A program made the position numbers and the translations under genes. Source: Aureispira anguillae (GTDB lineage Bacteria > Bacteroidota > Bacteroidia > Chitinophagales > Saprospiraceae). From it: a stretch of DNA of 64,000 nt. The stretch spans positions 6,735,001-6,799,000 of the forward strand of contig NZ_AP026867.1 in the NCBI RefSeq assembly GCF_026000115.1, read 5' to 3'. Within the stretch, counting starts at the first letter, position 1, and every line of letters begins with the position of its first letter. The notes under the pieces were generated by a model. It was not told the origin of the DNA and made no database searches. It saw nothing but the letters and a program-made list of their open reading frames with translations. Positions 56,857 through 64,000 of the stretch are shown piece by piece.

Positions 56857-57516
56857 TTATATGTTTTTCCAGGAATTTTTTCCTTTGAGCAAGGGGACAA
56901 AACGAAATGTTTTGAGGACTTCTTGCTTGTAATCTGTTGCGGTGGTGCGTGTAATTTTTAGCATTTTTTGATGATTAGAGTTTCCTACGGGAATGACCAA
57001 TACACCTCCAATTTTTAATTGCTCTTTTAAGGCGGTTGGAATTTCAGTTGCACCAGCTGTAACCAATATTTTGTCAAAAGGAGCAAATTCACCTAAGCCT
57101 CGATACCCATCTCCAAAATAGCTTCGAATTCCTAATAGCCCGAGTAAGTCAAACATTTTTTTTGCTTTTTTTTGCAATTTTTCATGTCGTTCAATGGTAT
57201 AAAGACGAGCACCCAATAAAGCTAAAATGGCAGACTGATAACCTGATCCAGTGCCAACCTCTAGTACTTTCTCTCGTTTTTGCACATTTAGTAACTCCGT
57301 TTGATAGGCAACGGTATAAGGCTGAGAGATCGTCTGTTCTTCATCGATCGGAAAAGCTTTGTCCTCATAAGCATGTTCTTCAAAAGCTTTGTCCAAAAAG
57401 AAATGCCTAGGAATGGCTTGTATTGCTCCCAATACTTTCTCATCTTGTATGCCTTTTTCATATAACTGCAAGGCAAGCCGTTTTCGCATTCCTTTATGTC
57501 TATTGCTGTCTTCCAT
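56857..57516 (-). CDS. pcm: Protein-L-isoaspartate O-methyltransferase
   Basis: 219 residues. SAM-dependent repair enzyme that methylates isoaspartyl residues in aged proteins. RHFFLDKAFEEHAYEDKAFP and EEQTISQPYTVAYQTELL are the family's substrate-side motifs. The SAM-binding glycine loop is VLEVGTGSGYQSA (residues 84-96), and KILVTAGATEIP is motif III. Length is normal. It stands alone on the minus strand. Confidence 0.93.
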   Translation of the reverse strand: MEDSNRHKGMRKRLALQLYEKGIQDEKVLGAIQAIPRHFFLDKAFEEHAYEDKAFPIDEEQTISQPYTVAYQTELLNVQKREKVLEVGTGSGYQSAILALLGARLYTIERHEKLQKKAKKMFDLLGLLGIRSYFGDGYRGLGEFAPFDKILVTAGATEIPTALKEQLKIGGVLVIPVGNSNHQKMLKITRTTATDYKQEVLKTFRFVPLLKGKNSWKNI

Positions 57517-57919
57517 TCGTTTGTTTTAAACCTGTTGTGTCACTAAAATACAAAATAACATAAATTTCATAGACGCTTAACCAACAAATGACTAGAATAG
57601 CTACCATTTTTTTGCTAATTTGCCAGTGAATTTTGTCTGTCTGTTGATGAAATGTTTGTATTGTGTTGATTGTTAGGTGGTTGATGTTGTTGTTGGGTAA
57701 GGCAATTAATCACTTATTAAATATAGAAAAAATTATACATTAAGAGAACAATGCAAATAGGGATCTTAGATAAAAAATAACATCTACTAATAGAGCAGAT
57801 AGCATCAATAGGCTATCGTATTAAATAATAAGAACAGTTATTGCTTTGCCAAAGAAGGAATAATGTTAAAACAAAGAAAATAAGCACAGCAGTATTGTGC
57901 AGAAAAGTGATTTAAAAGT
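57517..57919. other. 403-bp divergent interval, nothing distinct seen
   Basis: Upstream regions of pcm (minus) and the phosphohexomutase (plus). AT-rich, with no repeat, hairpin with a T-tract or coding frame that I can support. Confidence 0.4.
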
Positions 57920-59317
57920 ATGACAAAAATAAAATTTGGAACAGACGGTTGGAGAGCAATTATAGCTAAGGAATATACCGTTGATAATGTAAAGCGTATT
58001 GCTACTGCAACGGCTTTGTGGATTAAACAAAATGGTGGCGATAGCTTGGTATTGGGATACGATTGTCGTTTTGGGGGCTTAATGTTTGCTGAAACAACGG
58101 CTCAAATTATGGCGCATCATGGTATTAAAACTTATTTTGACAAAAATATCTCTACTACTCCTATGGTTTCTTTGGGGGTAGTGAAGAAAAAGACCAAAAT
58201 GGGGGTCGTTATTACAGCCAGTCACAATCCTCCAACTTACAATGGGTACAAACTAAAGTCTGAACTAGGAGGACCTTCTATCCCTAAAGATATTGATGCC
58301 GTAGAGGCTTTAATTCCTACCGAAAATATTACGGATGAATTGCCTTCTTTAGCTCAAATGGAGCAGGACGGGTTGTTGGAGTATGTCAACCTAGAAGATA
58401 TTTATATGGCAGAGGTGGAGTCAAAATTTGACTTAAAAACCATTCGTGAGTCAGGTGTGATTTGTGCTTATGATGCTATGTATGGTGCAGGGCAAAATGT
58501 CGTGCGCAGAATCTTGCCTAGTGCTGTGCCTTTGCATTGCGAAATGAATCCTAGTTTTAATGGACAAGCTCCAGAGCCTATCCACAAAAACTTGACGGAA
58601 CTATCCAACTTGATCAAAAATAACGACCGAATTACTTGTGGTTTGGCCAATGATGGGGATGCTGACCGTATTGGTATGTACGATGAAGATGGCAACTTTG
58701 TTAGCTCACATCAAATTCTTCTCTTAATCGTTCACTATTTGCACAAATACAAAAATATGACAGGGAAGGTGGTTGTTTCTTTCTCTGTGACAGACAAAGT
58801 AAAAAAATTGTGTGAATTGTATGGTTTGGAATATCAAGTAGTCAAAATTGGCTTTAAGCATATTGCCGAAATTATGATTACAGAGGATGTTTTGGTTGGT
58901 GGAGAAGAATCGGGCGGTATTGCTGCTGCTGGACATATTCCTGAGCGAGATGGTGCTTGGATTGGTTTGCTAATCTTAGAATTTATGGCTAAAACAGGCA
59001 AGTCAATCAAAGAGTTGATGGAAGAAGTTTATGCCTTGGTAGGGCATTTTGCTTTTGATAGAGATGATTTGCACATTGCTAACGACAAAAAATGGGCAAT
59101 CATTGATAAATGTAAAAACAATGAATATACACAGTTTGGCGATTATACCGTTCAACGTGTAGAAACAATTGATGGGTACAAATTCTACCTGTCGGAAGAT
59201 AAATGGGTGATGATTCGCCCTTCAGGAACGGAGCCTGTCTTAAGAGTTTATGCACAGGGGCCTACAGCCGAGGAAGTGAGAAATATCCTAAGTGCAACAC
59301 ATGCTACGCTAGGATAG
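57920..59317 (+). CDS. Alpha-D-phosphohexomutase (phosphoglucomutase/phosphomannomutase family)
   Basis: 465 residues, full length for the family. The catalytic phosphoserine is Ser101 in VVITASHNPPTYNGY. The metal loop is NDGDADRIGMYD near residue 243, the sugar-binding loop is GGEESGGI, and the phosphate-binding loop is RPSGTEPVLRVY near residue 433. It interconverts hexose 1- and 6-phosphates for sugar-nucleotide and storage pathways. The exact sugar (glucose, mannose or glucosamine) cannot be fixed by eye. It has a strong terminator and no operon partners. Confidence 0.93.
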   Translation: MTKIKFGTDGWRAIIAKEYTVDNVKRIATATALWIKQNGGDSLVLGYDCRFGGLMFAETTAQIMAHHGIKTYFDKNISTTPMVSLGVVKKKTKMGVVITASHNPPTYNGYKLKSELGGPSIPKDIDAVEALIPTENITDELPSLAQMEQDGLLEYVNLEDIYMAEVESKFDLKTIRESGVICAYDAMYGAGQNVVRRILPSAVPLHCEMNPSFNGQAPEPIHKNLTELSNLIKNNDRITCGLANDGDADRIGMYDEDGNFVSSHQILLLIVHYLHKYKNMTGKVVVSFSVTDKVKKLCELYGLEYQVVKIGFKHIAEIMITEDVLVGGEESGGIAAAGHIPERDGAWIGLLILEFMAKTGKSIKELMEEVYALVGHFAFDRDDLHIANDKKWAIIDKCKNNEYTQFGDYTVQRVETIDGYKFYLSEDKWVMIRPSGTEPVLRVYAQGPTAEEVRNILSATHATLG

Positions 59318-59344
59318 TGGATATATGAAATATTAAAATAGGGT

Positions 59345-59379
59345 AAAAAGCCATGGCGTAATAGTCATGGCTTTTTTTT
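59345..59379 (+). terminator. Terminator of the phosphohexomutase gene
   Basis: 10-bp stem (aaaagccatg / catggctttt) continuing into a T-tract, 28 nt past the stop codon. Confidence 0.88.
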
Positions 59380-59540
59380 GTTGAAGTTGTTAAAAAAGAG
59401 GGGGCTTATAAAAAATACAACCGCTTAAAATCAATGCTTTAGTTATTCAATTTTGGCGTTAATTTGATAATCATACAACAATTTTGTGTAAACATGCTCT
59501 TATAGGAAAGCCCTACATTTTGAATTAGGGCTGTTAAAAA

Positions 59541-59631
59541 TTAAAACAACGTAACTAATTGTAAAATAGTACATTAAATAGAAGTTAAAAATGAATTTTT
59601 AATAAAAAATAGTTGAATTGTAAAAAAAATC
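59541..59631 (+). repeat. Duplicated 91-bp upstream block, copy 1
   Basis: About 90 percent identical to 61211-61301 without gaps over most of its length. It lies about 300 nt upstream of the lipoprotein gene at 59838. It is non-coding. Confidence 0.7.
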
Positions 59632-59837
59632 TACGTAAGCTTGTTTTGTTCTACGGGCTTAATTTAAGTTGCTGGTTGTTAGTTTGTTGAGTTTGCCTTT
59701 CGATCTTTGGACTCTTTTAAGAGATCACCAAAACAATAAGGGGAATTTACAACAAGGTATGTCAAACCCAGCTTGTTGACTCACCTAAGAACGTACTCAC
59801 AAAGTAATTTCATTTTAAAACTCAAAAATAGATTCTA

Positions 59838-61043
59838 ATGAAAAATCTAACTTTGTTAAGTTTTCTAATTCTTTTGACAACTGCATGTCAGGAAGCAATG
59901 GACAAGGCATCGTGTCAAAATGAAGACTGTGGCTCAAAACCTTATTTTAAGACTACTTTAAGTATAAACTGGAATCAAAATGATTTTAGTTTTGATGGTA
60001 AACTATTTGATAATACTCTAAATAATGGTGAAGTGCCGTACGATATGGCAATATCTCGACTTGAGGAACAAAAATATTTGGCCATACAACAAAGTATAGC
60101 ATTAGATATTAGTGAAAAAGTTCAGAATCCCGTATATACTATTTTGTATTATGATATTGATCTAAACAAAGAGCAAAGAACGATAAGAAAAGAAAATGTA
60201 AAAGCAATATCTATTTATTCGTATTCCAATTCAGATAATAACTTCACTCATACTCTTTATAAAATAGCAACGGATGAAAAGAATTATTTTCCAGAAAAAA
60301 AAGAAGTAATTAGAGCTGTCAATTATAATGATGTAGGAAGGCTTATTTGCCAAGATATTTTTCCTGAAAAGAAACATAGAGGTTATATCGTTCTACAGAA
60401 TTTAACAAAGGGAAAAGAGATTTATAATTTAAGAAATCGAATGGGGAGTAGCTTGGTTCCTCCTCCTTCTATAGAAGTCTCTAAAAGCGATTTTAGAGAT
60501 AAGCCAGGAGGCTCAGACCCTATTTGCGACGGCTTTTGTAACTCACTCACTAAAGCTACCTGCGAAGATGATGGGATTAGCTATTATTGTGCTTCAACTA
60601 CTTGTTTTATTGACGATATTTTTAGTTCTATCCCATCAGTCGCTAGTAAATTTGATGTTGATTTATATTACAAGGTAAAGAATGCTGTTCTAGTGGGAAC
60701 CGCAAAGGGAGAAAAGTATATTAAAGATTATTATTATCTTAGTAGAGTTCTGTATTTCTCAGACATTACCCCTATTCTGACTAATCTAACAAGTGCTTTA
60801 CCAACTATTAATCAAGCTCTTGCTTATATATTAATCCCCTCTGAACATGGAACAATGCAGGCTATAAGTAGTGCTCTTAAAGCAGATTTGTTAGCAATCT
60901 GTCATGATTTGAAGCAGTTAGCTGTTCCTAAAATAGAAGAAGAAGCGTATATTAATACTATCAACAGTTTTGAGAATGACTTGAATATTATTTATAATAA
61001 GCAGATGACTATTCAGGAACTAATTAACAGTATTGGTTATTAG
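59838..61043 (+). CDS. Orphan hypothetical lipoprotein
   Basis: 401 residues. The signal peptide ends in a lipobox (LILLTTAC) with the modified Cys near residue 17, so it is membrane-anchored. A cysteine cluster follows (CQNEDCGSK). Residues about 30-210 are beta-rich, and a proline/serine linker (SLVPPPSIEVSKSD) precedes a second Cys-rich segment (ICDGFCNSLTKATC ... YYCASTTCF) near 230-255. The last 140 residues are helical. The six clustered cysteines may form disulfides. No family recognised. It stands alone in a repeat-rich neighbourhood, which suits an accessory gene. Confidence 0.7.
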   Translation: MKNLTLLSFLILLTTACQEAMDKASCQNEDCGSKPYFKTTLSINWNQNDFSFDGKLFDNTLNNGEVPYDMAISRLEEQKYLAIQQSIALDISEKVQNPVYTILYYDIDLNKEQRTIRKENVKAISIYSYSNSDNNFTHTLYKIATDEKNYFPEKKEVIRAVNYNDVGRLICQDIFPEKKHRGYIVLQNLTKGKEIYNLRNRMGSSLVPPPSIEVSKSDFRDKPGGSDPICDGFCNSLTKATCEDDGISYYCASTTCFIDDIFSSIPSVASKFDVDLYYKVKNAVLVGTAKGEKYIKDYYYLSRVLYFSDITPILTNLTSALPTINQALAYILIPSEHGTMQAISSALKADLLAICHDLKQLAVPKIEEEAYINTINSFENDLNIIYNKQMTIQELINSIGY

Positions 61044-61210
61044 ATCACCCAACGGCTCACGATTAGGTAGTAGTAGTGCAGCGAAGTGATTTTTGTTTAG
61101 TTGCTTATGTTCCATTCACTATTACAAGAGGTAATCTTTTTTAGTATTTGTTGTTGATCTACAATAATTACTTTTTACCTATACTTTTTAAATTTACTTA
61201 TTTATTGAAT

Positions 61211-61301
61211 TTAAAACAATGTAACTAATTGTAAAATAGTTTATTAAATAGAGTTTAAAAATGAATCTTTAATAGAAAATATTTGAATTGTGAAAATTTA
61301 T
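61211..61301 (+). repeat. Duplicated 91-bp upstream block, copy 2
   Basis: Partner of 59541-59631. It lies about 380 nt upstream of the BNR-protein gene start, with the MITE-like element between. Confidence 0.7.
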
Positions 61302-61368
61302 ACCTAACCTTGTATTACCCCACGAAGCTAGAGTAAAAGGTTGATAGTCTTTTTTTTATGCCAATCGC

Positions 61369-61552
61369 TAAAAGCATTACTCCGCTAGAAAATCGTATCA
61401 ATTTGATAATCAGTAAAATAGGCTTTTATTGACCAAAGTGTTAAGAGGTTGATTATCAAGTTAATATAAGATGTTTTTTTATGTTTTTTGTTAACTGTTC
61501 TCATGAGCATAGCGAACTAAAAAACTAAAAAATCAGCGGAGTATTATAAAAG
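61369..61552. mobile_element. MITE-like element, copy B, with 6-bp flanking direct repeats
   Basis: Inverted ends attactccgct (61376-61386) and agcggagtat (61535-61544) pair over at least nine bases. Inner arms ttgataatca / gattatcaa also pair. The 6-mer taaaag occurs just outside both ends (61369-61374 and 61547-61552). The block aatataagatgttttttt is shared with copy A. It ends 35 nt before the start codon of the BNR-protein gene. Confidence 0.6.
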
Positions 61553-61587
61553 AGAACACGATTTGTTTACAATAAAACCTAGCTTTT

Positions 61588-64000
61588 ATGAAACACCCAC
61601 AAATGTTAATAATAGGGCTCTGCCTATTATTCCACAACGGTTTTGGACAATTCCAAATCTCCCCCGATTCTTCATTTTATCAATTCTTAGACTCTTTTTA
61701 TGTGCATTACCAAGCCGATAGCGCAGAAGGTGGCATTTACAACCAAGTACGGCGAGACAAGATGACTTGGGGACCTCGCCTAGCGCCCACTGGCAATATG
61801 AGTAGGGCGAATAAGGCAATGCTAGATTATACCAGACTTTACAGCGGTATTTACAACAACAGCAACAATTTGCCACCAGTAGGAACAACTCCTATTGTCA
61901 TTCCTCCTGTTCATCCATTGGCATCGGATTGGGATGAATTGGGACCGAATCAAACCATTCATTTAGGAGGTGATGGACGGGGAATGGGACAAATTCATCG
62001 ACTGGCCTTTCACCCGAATTACGATTCTGTCAACAACCAAACGATTTATGCAGGTTCCCATTATGGCGGTTTGTATCGGACGGATGATGGCGGTTTAAAT
62101 TGGTACAATTATCATACAGATAGAGGGCTGCCCATGACTTCTATTGGTGGCATAGCGGTATCGAGCAGTCGAGTATTTGTCTGTACAGGAAACGGCGATC
62201 ATGGTTATTCGTCTTTTGGTTTGCAAGCCAATTATGATCCACTTAGAGGCGTGCTTAACAATGCAGATCCCATTCATACCCAAGGCGTATATTTTAATCA
62301 TACCGCTAATGACCATTGGGTATCGATGAATGGCAGTGCAGTGGTGATGATTGATGGAACGGTAAAGTCGGATTTATTGGAAGTTTTTGAATCAGGGGGG
62401 CACCATGCGGAATATTATTGTGCATCCGACCAATGACCAAATTCTTTTGATTGCCACCAGTCAAGGAATCTTTAGAACGCAGAATAGAGGATTTTCTTGG
62501 GAGCAAGTTTTAGTAGGACCAGCAGCAACAGGAGGTGGTTTTGTCTTGGATACAGAATGGCGAGGGTTGGAATTTCATCCTACGAATCCCGATATTGTTT
62601 ATGCCAGCGGACGAAATATTTATGAGTCCGTAGATGGTGGGCAAACTTGGACTGCTTTAACGGGAACAGGAGCCAGTTTGGATTTTTTTGAATACCAGTT
62701 TTCCCCTTATTTTGCCTGAGCGGATAAACGTGGCTACCACGCCTGCTGCTCCTCATTTGCTTTATGTTTATTTGATAAGGCATCAAGCCATGAGCCTACT
62801 GGTTTATAGTCGAAACACTGGGAATTGGCAACATTTAGAAACGAGGACAGGATTATATGAAACAGGGCTTTGCAAACCTGCTTGGGCAGGAATATCCGTA
62901 TCTCCTGTTGATTCCAATCACGTTTGTTATGGATGTACGGTTGTAAGAGGAAGTTATGCTGCTTTTTCTGGAGCTTTTAGTAGCTGGTCGCCCTACGCCA
63001 ATGGGGCATTTCATGCAGATGTACACAGTCTTGCCTTTAGTCCTAATAATGGCAGTGAAATTTTTGCAGGAACCCATGGAGGCGTGAGTAAATTACCATT
63101 AGGGGGCAGTACCTCTGATTGGGTTTCTTTGTACGATGGGCTAGGAGTAGCTACAATATGGTCTTTTGACGACTGGGAAGGCAATGATAGTTTAATTGCT
63201 TTAGCGCAACAAGATGTAGGGACGAATATCACCATAGATAATGGAACTAGTTGGGGGCAAATGGCGGGTGAAGACGGCTATGGAACTCGAATTGATGACC
63301 AAAGTGGAGATCTTTTTTTTCGCCAAAATGATGGAACAAGTTTTCATCGTTTAGTAATGTCCCCTTTGTCTTATAGTCCTAATAATACTCCCGATGGTCA
63401 ATGGCTGCCATCGGACGTTCCAAGCACCTTTCCGATGTTAAATCATCCTAAAAATGATTCTTTGTATTTTGGGTTTACCGAGCTTTATTTGCGGAATGCC
63501 CATACCAGAATAGATTCTTTAGTTGCCATAGATACTTTTCCTGCTACAGATAGCTTACCCAATGGTTTGAGTTCTAATGCGACCAATTGTGATGCGATAG
63601 GAGCAAGCCCTGGTGTAAATCAAATTTACCAATGGGTTCAGCCAGTAGGTTCAGGGGGCTTATCTGCCCCAGGCTTTTGCGTGGTTCGGACTTACCAGAC
63701 CATTTTAGATAAATGGGGGCTGAAATCCAACCTAAAAAGATATCAAGCAGCAGATGACAATCGTAGAATCTTAGAAATCGGCTTCTCTGAAGACGAAAAC
63801 AGTGATTATACCTATTTGGTGACCCTAGGAGATAACTCTGTAAATCGGCGTTCGGACTTTTATTTTAACAATGGTTTGGGCTGTGATACCTGCTTTGTCT
63901 TAAAAAATGCAGGGCTACCCATTGATACCACAGCAGCAGGAAGTGATCCCAACCCCATTACGGGAATAGCCGTAGATCCCTTAGATGGAAAGCGTTTGTG
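61588..64000 (+). pseudogene. Secreted BNR/sialidase-like repeat protein, split by two frameshifts and cut by the window edge
   Basis: Begins with ATG and a signal peptide (MKHPQMLIIGLCLLFHNGFG). Three consecutive frames read as one protein. Frame 1 runs to the G6 run at 62395-62400 (SDLLEVFESGG). Frame 2 continues with GTMRNIIVHPTND to the T7 run at 62683-62689. Frame 3 (PERINVATTPAAPHLLYVYL) stays open to the last base. Removing one G and one T restores a single ORF of over 800 codons. The repeats LYRTDDGGLNWYNY, IFRTQNRGFSWEQV and IYESVDGGQTWTAL are BNR/Asp-box blades of a beta-propeller, as in sialidases and VPS10-like proteins. The C-terminus, expected to be a T9SS sorting domain, lies outside. 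The breaks may be true mutations, phase-variable runs or sequencing errors. Confidence 0.85.

Larger units (their letters stand above)
61044..61587. other. 544-bp repeat-rich intergenic region
   Basis: Contains a block duplicated from 59541 (at 61211-61301) and a MITE-like element (61369-61552), and begins with ggctcacg, also present in element A at 53081-53088. No gene seen. Confidence 0.5.

Noticed and set aside
62387-62719. Separate 110-residue gene
   Set aside because: Its translation continues the BNR protein from the upstream frame; it is the middle part of a frameshifted gene.

Overview
The window reads as chromosomal DNA of a low-GC member of the Bacteroidota, most likely a Saprospiria-type marine gliding or predatory bacterium (Aureispira-like; this is inference). 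The signs are: at least four products with type IX secretion (T9SS) C-terminal sorting domains, both type A and the gliding-motility-associated type B; two proteins built from SprB repeats; many lipoproteins and Sec signal peptides; almost no Shine-Dalgarno sequences; and several TAnnTTTG -7 boxes of the kind used by Bacteroidota sigma factors. No rRNA, tRNA, CRISPR array or intact transposase was seen.

Layout. 1-2848: 3' part of a secreted T9SS cargo. 2947-9907: AraC regulator, methylmalonyl-CoA mutase, MGT-type glycosyltransferase, type II NADH dehydrogenase, a 49-codon internally deleted glycosyltransferase relic, and a GH25 lysozyme lipoprotein. 9909-14646 (minus strand): serine beta-lactamase-like hydrolase, then an ECF sigma / membrane anti-sigma-like / two-DTG aspartic protease operon. 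15170-27817 (minus strand): one 12.6-kb gene for a 4215-residue adhesin with a glycine-rich block, about 35 SprB repeats and a type B sorting domain. 27818-29330: gene-poor stretch with open-frame fragments. 29331-44719: mostly housekeeping (SSS symporter, FtcD, RprY-like regulator, thioesterase, YgjP-like metalloprotease, cystathionine gamma-synthase, DUF1015), plus a second SprB-repeat protein with a nested lamin-tail-like domain and a VWA lipoprotein. 45345-52937: a pair of diverged paralogues of unknown function, a DegT/DnrJ aminotransferase, a 31 x 17-residue beta-helical fibre with an S74 chaperone domain, and a T9SS type A protein. 53341-61043: YHYH lipoprotein pair, MazG-like pyrophosphohydrolase, polytopic membrane protein, isoaspartyl methyltransferase, phosphohexomutase and an orphan lipoprotein. 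61588-64000: a large secreted BNR-type protein split by two single-base frameshifts and running off the right edge.

Working together. The region is dominated by surface and secreted proteins (giant adhesins, fibre, T9SS cargo, lipoproteins) set among ordinary metabolic genes. No long metabolic operon is present; most genes stand alone or in pairs.

The most unusual material lies between genes in the last 20 kb. There are four large cruciform or terminal-inverted-repeat elements, two of which are clear relatives flanked by matched 6-bp direct repeats. There is also a duplicated 91-bp upstream block, and a shared hairpin leader in front of two unrelated minus-strand genes.
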